Shown in pieces: positions 1-12,300 of a stretch of 64,000 bases of DNA. Source of the stretch: Rhynchonema sp. JSB1_4 (lineage: Eukaryota; Nematoda; Chromadorea; Monhysterida; Xyalidae); the NCBI GenBank assembly GCA_030248065.1, contig JASAMV010008781.1:149564-213563 (forward strand), read 5' to 3'. The notes beneath the pieces are model-generated. The model saw only the letters and a list, made by a program, of their open reading frames with translations, was not told the DNA's origin and did no database searches. A program made the position numbers and the translations under genes. How positions within the stretch are numbered: the stretch's first letter is position 1; every line of letters begins with the position of its first letter.

Positions 1-2150
1 TGCATAATTAGTGCAATTTTTGGCTCTTCACACGAAATAAACACCAAAATGTCACATTATGCGTCTTCGGACACATTTGGTTCGAAGAAAATTGCCCTAA
101 AATGCCTAAAAATGCCCATTTTAGGGAAAAATTGAGGCGGTTAGTGTACTAGTGTAGTACACTAAGTGTACCTTGGTCGCGGCGGTTAGTGTACCTCAGG
201 GTGGGGGCCCCACCTCTCCCCCCAGGAACTACACTGCCTCAACGTCAACCAGTTCCTGGTCCAGAGGGGGAGATAGCGGACCCACCCCCTGTTTTTTCGG
301 AGGGGGAGATAGTGTACCCCGAGGGGGGAAGGGGGGAAGACCCAAATTCAGGAAAAAGTCACTTTTTGAGGGAGAAATCGACCTATTTTTCCCCATTTTT
401 GGAAAACATTCTTCATAGGGTATTTTGGCGACTTTTGACAACAGTGACCTGAACATCACCCATTTTAGGCATAAAAATGACAATTTTAGGCCTAAAATGC
501 CTATTTTAGACCTAAAATGCCTATTTTAGGCAAAAGTTGGGGGAGATAGTCAGCGTAGTACTTGGCCAGGGTGTTGACGATAGATAGATTGGGACCCGAA
601 ACGTGTTGACGATAAATAGATGACCAAAGTCCGAAATCTGGGGGGGTCAACCCAAACTGTTGACGATAGATAGATGGTGGGGGTCGCCAAAAATTAAGGT
701 ATAGTATAGTGTACTAAGTAGATAATAATGTGTGATTATTAATGAAAATGCACTTAGATGTACTAAATCCGCGCGTAGCGCGCGGTTTTTGCCTATTTGG
801 GGTAAAAATACCGATTTTGAGCCATTTCGAGTCAAAAATATCAATTTTGGGGTCGATTGTTGTTGACGATAGATATTGTTCCCAGAATTTGTTGACGATA
901 GATAGATTTGCCCATAAGTGTTGAGTTCCTGGTCCGGAGAGGGAGATAGCGGCAGTGTTGGAGGTACTCTGGAGGGGGGATACCTACTGTACCAGAGCCT
1001 GTACCTACTGTAGGTTGCCGCCCCGCCTGGGTAGCTACACCACTGATTTTAGGCAAAAATTGGGGGAGATAGTGTACCCGGAGGGGGAGATAGGGGGATA
1101 GTGTACCACCCGAGGGGGAGATAGCATACCCGAGGGGGACCCCCTCCCCCAGGAACTACACTGCTGATGCCTACTGTACTGGGGGGCTGCCCCCAAACTC
1201 CCCCACCTCCAACACTGGATAGCGGACCCTCCGTTTTTTTCGGAGGGGGAGATAGTGTACCCCCGAGGGGGAAGGGGAAGGGGGGAAGACCCAAATTCAG
1301 GAAAAAGTCACTTTTTGAGGTAGAAAATTTGACCTATTTTTTGCCCCTTTTTGGAAAGAATTTTTCATGGCGTCTTTTGGCAACATTGACCGAAAAATCA
1401 CGTATTTTAGGCCTAAAATGCCCATTTTGGGCCTAAAAAGGTCTACTTTAGGCAAAAATTGGGGGAGAAAGTGTACCCGGAGGAGGACATGGGGGATACA
1501 TAGTGCACCACCTGAGGGGGAGATAGCGTACCCGAGGGTGGACCCCCTCATTCCCAGGAACTACACTGCCTGAGGAGAAGATAGCCACCCGCAGGCAGAG
1601 GGGGACCTCTCTCCCCAGAAACTACACCGACGTCAACACATTTCTGGTCAGGGTAGTACTTGGAGGGGGGTGGGGGGTCCCCCCAAATTCATCTATCTAT
1701 CGTCAACACTTTTTGATTTCATCTATCTATCGTCAACACTTATGGGCAAATCTATCTATCGTCAACAAATTCTGGGAACAATCTATCTATCGTCAACACA
1801 TTTGGACCCCAAAATGGGTATTTTTGCCTCAAAATCGGTATTTTTTGTCCCAAATAGGCGAAAAATCGCGCGCTACGCGCGGATTTAGTACATCTTAGAT
1901 CTAAGTACATTTTCATTAATATTTACACATTATTACCTACTTAGTGCACTGTACTATACCTTGATTTTTGGCGACCCCCCACCATCTGTCTATCGTCAAC
2001 AAGTTTGGGTCGACCCCCCAGATTTCGGACTTGGGTCATCTATCTATCGTCAACACATTTCGGGTCCCAATCTATCTATCGTCAACACCCTGACCAAGTA
2101 CTACACTGTTTCTGGTCCCCCCCAACCTATCAATCGTCAAATTCAAATTC
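1..2150. repeat. Satellite-like complex repeat block
   Basis: No credible gene. The stretch is built from several reiterated pieces: a GTTGACGATAGATAGAT motif (forward near 570-900, reverse-complemented near 1690-2130), a GAGGGGGAGATAGTGTACC motif, and a 'TTTTAGGCCTAAAATGCC' motif. About 200 bases at 296-480 recur in direct orientation at 1236-1440, a spacing near 940 bases. Small open frames here fall in repeat units in all frames and are not coding-like. It looks like the edge of a larger repeat array that continues beyond the left end of the window. Confidence 0.85.
552..2107. repeat. Large inverted repeat inside the satellite block
   Basis: The arm at about 552-923 matches the reverse complement of about 1735-2107. 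Matching landmarks occur in mirrored order: the CTTGG(C/T)CAGGGTGTTGACG start, the GGGTCGCCAAAAATTAAGG stretch, the CCGCGCGTAGCGCGCGG self-palindrome, and the GATTTGCCCATAAGTGTTG inner end. The arms have diverged by point changes, so this is an old foldback or an inverted array junction rather than an assembly mirror. The roughly 810-base spacer holds the GGGGGAGATAG repeats. Confidence 0.8.
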
Positions 2151-2418
2151 AAATTTTATCTGTAAGCTCACGCAAAGACCTTCAGGAGATCCGGCAAACA
2201 CCTAAAAAAGAGACATATCAGTAAATAGCACACAAAATTATAATCATGAATGAACAAACGACAAAACGTGCCAGAGAAATTCTAAACCAACCAAATCGTC
2301 AACAACCTGGCCAGGTACGCTGCTGGGTCCACCAGCCACGGCAATGGCGTCGAACACAGGCCGGACCGAAATTTTACGTTCAATTTTGGAAACAGAAGAA
2401 ACGCAACTAAAATCCAAC

Positions 2419-2571
2419 CTTGTCGATGCGCACGACGTTCGCACCGAAGTCTGACAAAATCATTCCACAATGCGGCACAGGTGCAAGGCCAGCGAACTCG
2501 ATCACTGTTATTGCAGCAAGCGGGCCGCCCTTCGCTTTCCTTGTTGTCGTGTTCATTGCACGTTTGAGCAT
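2419..2571 (-). CDS. First exon of a CaiB/BaiF-family CoA-transferase (AMACR-like), rest not in window
   Basis: The peptide contains the N-terminal signature of the type III CoA-transferase / alpha-methylacyl-CoA racemase family: a segment reading [20 protein letters not shown] followed by [11 protein letters not shown]. In characterised members this is the first beta-alpha unit of the Rossmann-like fold. The family acts on acyl-CoA thioesters, in animals mostly in peroxisomes or mitochondria. The exon ends in frame at a GT donor (DK|gttgga, phase 0). Start codons are available at 2571 and 2556. No downstream exon of the family is visible between 2419 and 1, which is satellite DNA. The gene therefore either continues left across a long repeat-filled intron or is a broken fragment. 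Family call good; completeness unknown. Confidence 0.7.
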
Positions 2572-3241
2572 ATCTTTGGTTGCTGCCTGCCAGCCAGTAA
2601 CCCACTGCAATTGACGGACAGGGACACAGCAGAGATTCACACAAACCGGAATCCAACTGACGCGAAACTGCCGTATCCTAATTGTGTTGAGGTCTCGCTT
2701 CAGGCTTTAAATTAGGCGTGGACATGAGAAATGTGCACAGCGCCCAGGTCTTCCTGGCTGGGGCCGGGGCCGCACCCCAACTCGAAGTGTCGCCGGCTGA
2801 GCATTGCAGTTATTTTGTTGTAATTGAAAGGTTTTTCTGATTTATATCATGGTTGCTTTGAGGTGGCCCTGAAAAGGGGTGTTGGGTGAGGGTAAGTGGT
2901 CCGAAGAGCGGGGTTTCGTTTCAAGCCAGTCAGTTCTTCACGGTGTTGCGGTGTTTTAGGCATGTTAGGTGTCTTAGGCACTTAGGCTTAAACTTAGGTT
3001 TGTAATGGATGCCAAAATCGTTTTCAGCGACCCTGAAGACCCCTGGAGGAGTTTTTACGGCATTTCCATACGTATTTTGGCAATTTTTCTACCAGGTCCC
3101 GTATATTTAAGGAGTGCCGGTCGCCGCCCGAAGGTGAGGCTTAGGCTTAGGCTTAACGAATTATCAGTGTGATCATATGTATTTTCCGTCCACCGAATGA
3201 GAAAATGCGCTTACTCGATATAAAACAAAAAATACAAGAAG
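2572..3241. other. Non-coding interval with TTAGGC runs
   Basis: No gene seen. At 2955-3000 and 3137-3155 there are loose TTAGGC/TTAGGT repeats, with three units in a row near 3140, embedded in ordinary sequence. A GGGGCCGGGGCCGC stretch lies near 2760. Confidence 0.5.
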
Positions 3242-3861
3242 AAAAATGCCTGCTGTCGCACGGCAAGAATCAGGATATGGTTCTCGGTATCATGCTGGTC
3301 GCATATAAAACACCTATACAAGATTGTTTACTCTCCAAAGTAAAAAGATATCAGTGACTACGCACAGGAGCAAAAGGCGACTAAAAACATCATCGAAACA
3401 GAAGAAAAGCTTAAAAATGAACAGGACTTAGAAAGAGGCATTGCATTCCATTTGAATAGTGAATTAAAAAGTGATACGCCTTCAGGGAACCATATTGCGG
3501 CCAATAGCGCAATGAGGCGACGACGGCAAGCTGTCACAAGTTCGATTCGTACTAGTACCGGCATAAAGAGTGGGTAAAACGATTATGCCTTGGCCGCAAT
3601 ATGGTTCCTTGATGGCGTATCGCTTTTTAATTCACTTTTCAAATGGAATGCAATGCCTCTTTCTAAATCCTGTTGATTTTTTTGGCAAATAAGCTTTTCT
3701 TCTGTTTCGGTGATGTTTTTAGTCGCCTTATGCTCCTGTGCGTAATCACTGATATCTTTTTACTTTGGGGAGCAAACAATCTTGTATAGGTGCTTTATAT
3801 GCGACCAGCATGATACCGAGAACCATATCCTGATTCTTGCCGCGCGACAGCAGGCATTTTT
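3242..3861. mobile_element. Foldback element, copy 1
   Basis: Near-complete palindrome of about 620 bases. The left arm 3242-3504 pairs with the right arm 3590-3861 around an 85-base loop (3505-3589). Both ends read AAAAATGCCTGCTGTCGC facing inward. The left arm lacks about 10 bases (TTTGCCAAAA) present in the right arm. A second copy lies at 63379-64000 with the loop in opposite orientation. No transposase is encoded. The loop carries a TAGCGCAATGAGG A-box-like and a GTTCGATTC B-box-like sequence. Non-autonomous foldback or hairpin transposon is the best description. Confidence 0.85.
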
Positions 3862-4186
3862 TATCGTATCGATCTATCGTATCTTTTGCACTCATTCTCA
3901 TCTTGCTTATAATCACGCGATCTCTACTGTGAGTGTGAGCACGTCGTCTTTATTTGAAGGGAACAAAATTGTCGTTTATACGTATGGTATTTTATTGACG
4001 CGCTCACCCAGTCAAAAAGAATGAAATAATCACGATCTCAGTTGTAAGCTACAGTGTTCTATTGTGTTTCAATATATGGCACATCCGCATGCACACAGGC
4101 CGATATGAACACAAAATGCTGGTGAGAGGTCCTAGCACCACATTGTTGACTGATCCCGCCTTCCTCATGCAAACAACAAACTCTCC

Positions 4187-6950
4187 CTAAAAAGCCCACA
4201 GGGGCAGTCGCGTCACGCCTACGTAACCATCGCTGTATGGGTCTATAATGGGCATGGTTTCGTTCAATTCCTGCCATCCAGCTGATGTTTCACTCGAGTA
4301 CATATAAATACGTTTGTTGACTTCATATTGGCCGTCGACAATTTCCGTGTAGCCGCCAAAAACAATCAGCCCGAAATCGTTACGGTGTTCGATACGAAAG
4401 TCGATCATTTGAAACATTGCCAATGTGCGTGGCAACGACGGCAAGATCGACCACCGATCCGGTCCCATTTGATAGCGTTCACACGAGTCTCTCACTTCCG
4501 TATGTGGCCATCCTGATGCTATTCCACCGCACACCTGAAACGCACCTAATACAATCGTTTCACGGTAGGCGTTTTCCGTACTTTCAAGCAAAGGCGAAGC
4601 AAGTAGTATGGTGGGCACGACTGATGAACACCTGCATACAGTAAGTATGAATGGGCAGACGCAAAAACGAATTTTGTTTGGATACCATAATTTGCGATTA
4701 ACTGTGACCAAGTGCATTTGGGTGCAACAGTAAACGAACGAAACGTCGATCAACATTCACGCTCACCACCAGCTCATTCCGTTCAGTTGCCACCATTGCG
4801 TGTGTGGCGCGCACGTGTTGCATACGTGCGTGTTCATGCCACGTGTCATGCGTGTAGCTGTACGACACGAGCCGGTCCGACAGCTGGTACGAACAGTTGA
4901 CGCCACCCGAAATCCACAACAAGTCCTGCAGTTCATTTGTGTTATAGTTGACCTCGATCGGATGTTTCGTTGGCAATAACCTTGTACTCGTTTTGTTACA
5001 GCACCCAATGCAGAATTTATGCTCGCTGATCCGCAAATCAAGCGTGCCTCTGTGCACATGCTGGCCGACCTGTGCCACGCGAGGTGCGCTTTACGGATCA
5101 GGCAACGCTGTGGCACAAATTCTGCATTAGTTGTGGCAGGACTATACTAACGCGTGTAGAGGCACTGGCCGTACCCACGTAGAAGCACCAGTTCAGCGGC
5201 AGGTAACGTGTTTTCCACTCCACGCCCACGTACGGCTCCTGACCAAAGTCACACGACACGTGGCAGTTTTGGCGTGGGGGAAACCTGATTGAAATCTTAC
5301 CGGAATATTTGCGAGTCGGTTCACGAAAATTCTGCCGAACTTTTTCCCATGCAGCCCCCCCCGGAATAGAAAACCGTGTTTTTTCGAATATACTCCGACG
5401 ACTCTACTTCGGTTTAATGTTTGAAGCAAAAGGCCATCCTTGTTTCGTTTCCATCTTTTCCCAATCGAGCCCCCGGGCACATGGAAAACTGCGTGTGTAA
5501 ATACTGACGTGTAACATGCCCGTCCTTCCGGGCGTGCACAAAATGCAGCCCGATTCGTGGACGTTTCATGCGCGGGGCATTTCGAGTAACACCCATTGAG
5601 CCTAAGGGCGGACTTGGGTTGAACACGGAACACGGAACACGGAAATATTTCCGTGTTCCGTGTTCCGTGATAAAATTTTTAAAATCACGGAACACGGAAA
5701 TATTTCCGTGCACGGAAATATTTCCGTGTTCCGTGTTCCGTGATAATTTTTAAAATCACGGAACACGGAAATATTTCCGTGACACGGAAATATTTCCGTG
5801 TTCCGTGTTCCGTGATAACTTTGAAAATCACGGAACACGGAAATATTTTCGTGTTCCGTGATTTTCAAAATTATCACGGAACACGGAACACGGAAATATT
5901 TCCGTGTTCCGTGATTTTCAAAATTTTGTCACGGAACACGGAACACGGAAATATTTCCGTGCACGGAAATATTTCCGTGACACGGAAATCCATGAAACTG
6001 GTTTGTATGTAAATTATTTCCGTGTTCCGTGTTCCGTGTTCAACCTAAGTCCGCCCTAATGGGGCGCAATCGGGCACAAAATTGCCGTTTCCTGCACGCT
6101 CGGACAGGTGCACGATGAAAAAAAGATTTTTGCATGTGCAGTTCACAAAGAAACTCATCACTTTCGAGAGAGAATTATAGAACAGCATGTTGTGTGACTA
6201 ACGCGTACTAGATCGCCAAGATACCACACTGTGATGCCAAGCCCATCGATACAAACCTACCCAATGGCGCATCCACATGCGTACAGTAGACCGAGGTCTG
6301 GTATGGCTCCTATTGAGGCTGAAAACAAGATCATGCATAAGAAAAATTGTCGTGTGATTCGAGGAATTTGACACCATGTGATTCCGATCCGATTATCAAT
6401 TGCCGAGTAGTCGTCCTCGAAACTTTGTATATATTTAGTTGAACATCTTTTACGGCCTGCCGTAACCTTGGCATAGTGGTAATGGTAAATGCGAATGTGC
6501 TTTGGACGAAACGCAGATAGCCGCGGTGTGAGACTTTGGGTCGAAACCGCAACCCACCACGCGTCATATGCGCTGCACGTACCCACATCGCATACCAAGG
6601 CAATAAGAGTGTGAATTGAATCATGTCTCGGTTGTGTTATTGATTATGAAGTGAAGGTGTCCCACCTCCATCACGACTCAGTCCATCCTTGGATGTGTCG
6701 TTGATTCGTTGCCAGTCACAGCACACATACACCTCATTGCCCCATCGATTGTCGGTGGGCAACGGTTCGGCGCCCGACCTCCCAATCGAATACATTCGAC
6801 GATTGAGTGTCACCAACGTGCTCAGATGGTTAGGGGGCGGACGCGGGGCGGTGCTGTTGTCCGCAAAGAACAGCTCCGATAACGTTAACCGCCCAGTGGA
6901 GGACACGTTCATGTATTGGGTGGCATTGTAGTGCACCAGCAGGTACGTGA
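4187..6950 (-). CDS. Kelch-repeat protein K2, 3' exons
   Basis: Four exons join in phase: 6950-6666, 6318-6261, 4980-4767 and 4534-4187 (stop TAG). The acceptors of the first, second and fourth are clear (ttgcag, ttttcag, tttcag); the acceptor before 4980 is weak. Kelch blades are seen as LLYACGC, DLLWISGG with a DTW at the blade end, VVCGG followed by DRWSILPSLP, and GLIVFGG followed by WQEL. These are the Gly-Gly plus spaced aromatic pairs typical of kelch. The exon at 6666-6950 has several N-x-S/T sites and a conserved Cys pair, so an extracellular location is likely, as for neighbour K1. The 3.1 kb gene body holds the CACGGAA palindrome element in an intron. Joining to upstream exons is unresolved. 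Confidence 0.7.
5602..6059. mobile_element. TIR element made of CACGGAA palindromes
   Basis: Outer inverted ends CTAAGGGCGGACTTGGGTTG and its near-complement flank an interior composed almost wholly of GGAACACGG and the perfect 18-base palindrome CACGGAAATATTTCCGTG, repeated many times in both orientations. It sits in an intron of K2. The interior can fold into many alternative hairpins. No coding. Architecture resembles the elements at 11672 and 48514. Confidence 0.85.
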
Positions 6951-7579
6951 CTGCAAGGGGACTTGATCGCAAACGTAGCCATACTCTTAACAAAACCAGT
7001 CACAGCACAATTCAAAATTACCATCTTCAATATCACTTGATGTTTCGACAAACTCCGCAACACAGGGTAGCTGCACGCCCACAAATAGAACTCCGAGCAA
7101 TGCGTGAAACATTATTCAAACAAAAGTGCATCACTCACTCAATAAAACTGCCATAAAGTTAACATCATTTTTTTAGCAAAATATACATTGCCGTTGATCA
7201 CTGTGCGCTTGTGACACAATGAAATCAGGAATCGTGTATCAGCAGCGTCATTTATACGTCACATGGCACCAGACACAACTTGAGTTCCCATGCGGATTAC
7301 TTCTAACCAAAGCTGGTCTAACGTAAAGGCGTTGGCCGTTATCAGTCGCATCCGGCCGTTTTTGGCCTGGGAAGCTCAATTGAAACCCGTCAAAAGCGCA
7401 TTTCAGGTTGACAGGAAACAATTATTGCTAACATGGGTGGCTCCAAGAATTAATGGAACAAATAAAATCATTCTATACCTTGCTCATTGTTTGAAAAAGA
7501 AGTACACACAGCACAGGCAGAATAAAAAAGTCTAACAGAGGTGATCAGATCAAAGCAAATTGGATGGAATCGATGAGAT

Positions 7580-7961
7580 ATTCACGGAAAATGGATGTGA
7601 TTCTCGTTGTGCCCCACATTTATTTGGACCCTGAAATAAGAGCGGAAGTACATGGTTCTATCATGGCCAACAGCTTCGTGTGTGTTGTGGTACCATACTA
7701 TAGGTATAGGTAATGAAGTGCACTGGGTGCTGCCTTTGCACCAAAGATGATAGATTTTAATAACGATGCGATTTAGCCTTGTGGGCACATTTCGTTAGAT
7801 CTGTGGATGCAGTTTCATTGTCGTACAGGTAATGAAGCACCAGCTGCAATTTTAGGCTGGTTGGCGCCTGGAGGTTCGGTGGCATGCACCATTTATACCT
7901 TGCATCTTTTGTGTGGAGCCTGCGCAGGTTCGTGACCATGCAGACGCAGGTCTCAAACAGC
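7580..7961 (-). other. Possible exons of K2, unresolved
   Basis: Between the signal-peptide exon and the verified 3' exons there are exon-like stretches with acceptors at 7961 (ttttag), about 7862 (ttgcag) and about 7735. The last two begin with similar nucleotides (TTCATTACCT.TAC). Their peptides resemble the start of the exon at 6950 and the post-TSP1 exon of K1, with an LVxxY start. This suggests repeated or decayed copies of one exon. I could not find a single phase-consistent chain through them. Confidence 0.3.
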
Positions 7962-8229
7962 CTAAAATTGCAATGCGATAGCCGTCTGTGTTGTGGTTGA
8001 GACGGACAGACATCTGATGCGTGTTCGTGTTCGTTGCGTGTATCGAAACAAGACAAAATTTTAAGTGACCTTTATTTCTTGCGCTCATTTCACGCTTGGA
8101 AGGTGAAACAATGTAGTTCGAAGAACCAAGCTCCATCAAAACAGCTTCCCACCCTTTACCACAATACACCTAATGTTCGTGTGCTGCATAATACACTCGA
8201 AGACACAGATCATTTAAAGCAGCACTCAC

Positions 8230-8380
8230 CACGGTTGTGGGTCGCACAGACAGAAGCCCAGGAAGCAACTGGCACACAACAACACAAACACACCGCAAAC
8301 GATCAGTGCGATCGCCCAGACCGGCAGATGCTTTGTTGATTCAATGGCGGTGATCGTTGTTGTCTGCGTGCGTGGTCGGG
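8230..8380 (-). CDS. Exon with a transmembrane segment, parent gene unresolved (K2?)
   Basis: An open stretch ends at a strong donor (CCGTG|gtgagt, phase 2). It encodes a Thr-rich run followed by a clear hydrophobic helix (WAIALIVCGVFVLLCASCFL) and a short Cys-rich tail. The Thr-rich lead (TTTITAIEST) resembles the TTTMPTIEST lead in the neighbouring exon at 8766-8900, hinting at exon duplication. I see no good acceptor upstream. It may be the membrane anchor of K2 or of a separate small gene. Confidence 0.4.
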
Positions 8381-8765
8381 CCGAGTTTGGTGTACGTAAT
8401 ACATAATGTAATGTACAATATGCACATCAGCTCTAACATTGCAGCTCTGATGGTCTGGTCACCGATCCCTCAAATGCCCTAAATTTCTGACGGTTCGATA
8501 CCAGATGATCCACTAAATAAGAACTTGGACAATTATAAGGGTCAAAACGTACATAAAAGACAACGAACAGGATGGAGGTAATAGTCTTTTGAGAACGGCA
8601 GTTATGTAGATCCGGCGGAATGGAAATATTTCCAAAAATTTTTTTTGCATTTCCGGAGGTTTGAAATTTTTGCATACAAAATTGTATTATGTGCGTTCCG
8701 TGTTCTCGATTCAGCCTGTCTGCCGTTATCCATGCGAACAATCGTGATCGTGATATAAAACTTAC

Positions 8766-8900
8766 CATGTTGCGATTAGTTGTGGTCGTCGCTTTCGAAT
8801 TCGTGCTTTCGATTGTGGGCATTGTGGTGGTGGCGTGACATTTGCCGATGAAGAAGAGCAGCACCAAAGTTCGTAGAATTGTGTGGAATGTTGACATCAT
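8766..8900 (-). CDS. Signal-peptide first exon (probable K2 start)
   Basis: Starts with Met-Met-Ser, then a basic residue and a hydrophobic core (TLVLLFFIG), with a likely cleavage site after KCHA, followed by a Thr/Ser-rich stretch. It ends exactly at a consensus donor (AACATG|gtaagt, phase 0). An upstream in-frame ATG at 8918 would add six residues. Position and strand make it the natural first exon of K2, though connecting exons are unproven. Confidence 0.55.
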
Positions 8901-9381
8901 GATGACATGGGTTTTCATAAAAATTGACCAATGTGGCTGACAGCGGTTATACAAATGGCCCATATTTTGGTTTCCACCATGGCAAGTTTTCATCAAGGCC
9001 CATACGGAATAATGCCCTCATTTAGTAGTTTCAACAGCAGAGGGATCGAAATTGGCTTCCGAACTCAGCGCATTGTGGTGACAACTGCATCTGCTCTGCA
9101 GACCGCTTAAATTTGTTCGGACATTCTGCACCAGATTGTGTGTGTGGTGCTTGGTGCCACGGAAATGATTGTCGTTCGTCTGTCCGGTGTAAAGGTCTGT
9201 TTTCAGTGCGACGCAATCGTTTCTGCTGACTGCGATTTAGGGCGACAGCAGCTAAATTCTGCTTTATTCTTGCTTGTTTTTGACACCAGTGGACCCGAGT
9301 AGTAAAAAATAGTAAAAACGACATAATAACAGGAGAAAATTGGGAATTTGGGAAAGTTTTTCAGCCAACAATTCACGCGTG
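8901..9381. other. Gap between the two kelch genes
   Basis: About 480 bases between the K1 stop and the K2 signal-peptide exon. I see no gene; it presumably holds the K1 3' end and the K2 promoter. Confidence 0.5.
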
Positions 9382-12300
9382 CTAAGTTTTGACTTGACCC
9401 TCTAGTTGATCCAAGTCTTGGCCGGGAACCATCACCGCACTTTTGTGACTGAATGGAGCGTTGGGACTCAGATCGAGCAGGACTTTGTCCGTCCACCAGC
9501 CGTCGTCACCCTGAGTGATGTTTCACAGGCTTTCGTTGAAATGGGATATGCTATAATTCCAAGATTTGTATCTGCCGAGCGAGAGTGCTCCAAGTGAGAA
9601 GTTCTTCTCTTCATAACAACATCATGTTCAATATGATTTTCGTGATGCCGTTTGAGATGTTCTCTTACCCTTGAGCTACTGCTTGAGCATTGTTTGTTAC
9701 ACATCGCTGTCTCTTGTCAAACCAAAGAAGTTGTTTCGCGCATGATAGATTGCTTAATTGTGTAGTTGACGCTTCACAAGGACATACCTACATACGTGCA
9801 ACAAACAGGTGCTACTTCACACGCGAATGTGCCGCCAACACTGTGCGTCAACCATCTTACAATTGCCCCCAGAGTCAGCCTTCACCTTGTACACATCCAC
9901 AACAGGCGAGTGTCCCAGGATTCGATACACCTGCCCGAGTGCAGTGAATAATAGTCCGTCTTCAGTAGTTCTCGGAGCGAGTCCTTTTAACGGTGACCAC
10001 GTGTTTGCTCCGATGTCGTACTGCAGACAAATTCGCGCCGCGCACATCTGAAATCATTCAGCATGCAATTACTATTGCGCGGGCTGAGTTCTCTACACTA
10101 TACCTAGTATAGTCCGTCCACCAGCTCATGGCACTTTGTGTTGCTGCTGGCCGACTTGTTCCCTTCCTCCACGTTCTAATGAAAGAGAAAATGAGTTTCC
10201 GAAAAAAATTATTTTTGCTCCTAAATTGCTGTCTTTATGAAATCGACGTGTTTTATAGATTTTAATTTAATTTAATTTTAAATTTGATCGAATTCGAACC
10301 TTTTCGACACATTTTATTATTTTTTTAGTTTTTTTGCAAGATCGCTCACACTCAATTTCTCTTTCATTAGAACGTGGAGGAAGGGACCAAACCAGCCAGC
10401 AGCAACACAAGTGCCATGAGCTGGTGGACGGACTATACTGTGTGCAGGCAAGCTGCAGAATTCGAATTTCCAAGACGACAAAACAAAGATTTGCGCACGC
10501 CTTGGGTTGACAATATTCATTCATATGTACCTAATGTTGTCTTACGAGCAGCGACGCAACCAGAAGCTGTTGCAAACTAGTTTGACTTCGTGTCGGAATC
10601 GATCCATTTTGTGTACCCGAAGCAGTACATTTCGTACAGCTCCAAGATCAGCCAACAGCGGACGAACTTCAGACTGAGTTCTATATGTATACCTGATGAA
10701 GATAAATACCAAAGGTATACAGTGCCTGAGGCTTGACACTGACCACAATAGAGCGTCCATTAAGCGTCATACTACAGGGACGACCGTATTTGAGCTTCAA
10801 CTCTTCAGCGGTGGCCAGTTTTGTCCATTTGTCCGTCAAATAATCGTATCGCGCAAAGATGGCGCCTTTGCCGCTACGGCCGTTTTTGATGTTCGAAATG
10901 TAGATTTGACCATGGAATTGTACAGTTTTTTATGAAATCATACATGCCATGCTAAAACTTAGTGATTTATTGTTATCACCTCTAATCGATATTAATCGCC
11001 TGGTGCGAAATTCTAGAAACCTCCAGTTTTAGAAACGTGAAACGTGATGATTCATATCGGTCTTGCTGTTTTGGTGTTCAAGGAACGTTTTAGAATTGAG
11101 GATTTTGCTACGTAAGATTTGCTTTTTTTATCTCTGTCACTAGTTTTGATCGGCGTAAGAGGTAACGGTGATTGCAAAATAGTAACAACAGTTAAAGTTC
11201 ATGGTATTAAAAAACATTGGACACAAACAGAACCAATCCGATGACGTAAATAAAAACTTTCGTGTCTCGTTTCTCAGTTTGGATCATCAAGTTTCGCCGA
11301 TGTCAAGTCGGTGCAACCTCGTGTACAGAAAACAGAACTCTAATCTAATTATTCACCAGAATCTCACTTTGTAAACGACGGATGCAGCTGATCGGAAATT
11401 CCATTGTTCCGGCAGTTGCTTGATCTCCCAAGGCCCATCCTCATCTGCTTTGCGAAATTCACACGATCGCGTAGAATTACGTTCGCCACCTCCGCACGCA
11501 TAAAGCATGTCAATTTCGGGTATCAGACCAACGTTAACGTCTGTAAAGTTCTCATGTCCGTTTCCCGGAGCACAAGGGCATCAACTTGATGATTGATCCT
11601 GCCTTTCTGCATTGAGCATATCGAGATAAGAAATTTCTTCGTTCTTTAACCAGTTGAAAGTGCGGCAACAAGCGGTCTCATTGTAGCGGGTTAGCGGGTT
11701 AGTGGATTAGCGGGCTGGCGGGTTGCGGTCCCGTTTTTCACGTCCGCTTTTGATCTCACATAAAAAATGGAAAAGCGGGTTAGCGGCTGATGGGCTGACA
11801 AATTTACATGACATTGTGAGAGGCGGGAAAACAGCGGGTTAGCGGCCAGAAAATTTTGGCTCGCCCGCTGACCTGCAACCCGGTATTCCGCTTTTTAGGC
11901 TGTGAGAACAAAAAGTGAGCGCATCTCGCCCGCTAATCGGCGAACCCGCGTGCTATGTGAGACCGGCCTAAATCGCAAAATATTCCTATTGCAAAAGACA
12001 CTTTGCCGCCAAGTGGCATCCTGGACTGGACCGATCCGATATCCATTTCATCTCACCGGCAAATTACTCTTTCTGTGACCTGGGTGCAGCCGGTACTTTT
12101 CCACTCCGTGATCCGGCGCTCTGTACGGGAAGAGTCCTCACTTGGTCCTCATAATGGCATGTGTTTACTTTGATCTTATCTGATCTGTAGGGCGCAGCGC
12201 TTTCAGCAATTTTGTTGACTAAAGTCATCATATGTTCGAAATTCAAACCGTACATCCGTAGTAGTAATGGTGAACGGTTCGGTTAGGATCGTTGAATGTG

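Noticed and set aside
173..2224. Many overlapping open frames in the first 2 kb
   Set aside because: All lie in repeat units, in several frames and both strands, with no protein-like composition.
2955..3155. TTAGGC runs as a telomere
   Set aside because: Only a few units, interspersed with other sequence and flanked by gene-bearing DNA; at most interstitial telomere-like sequence.
3505..3589. Foldback loop as a functional tRNA gene
   Set aside because: The T-arm does not pair and no acceptor stem can be drawn; only box-like similarity remains.
4187..4756. Reading the K2 terminal frame from its first Met at 4756
   Set aside because: The kelch similarity begins exactly at an acceptor (4534), and the preceding exon joins there in phase.
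5414..6012. Repetitive open frames over the CACGGAA element
   Set aside because: Products are reiterations of the palindrome in both strands.
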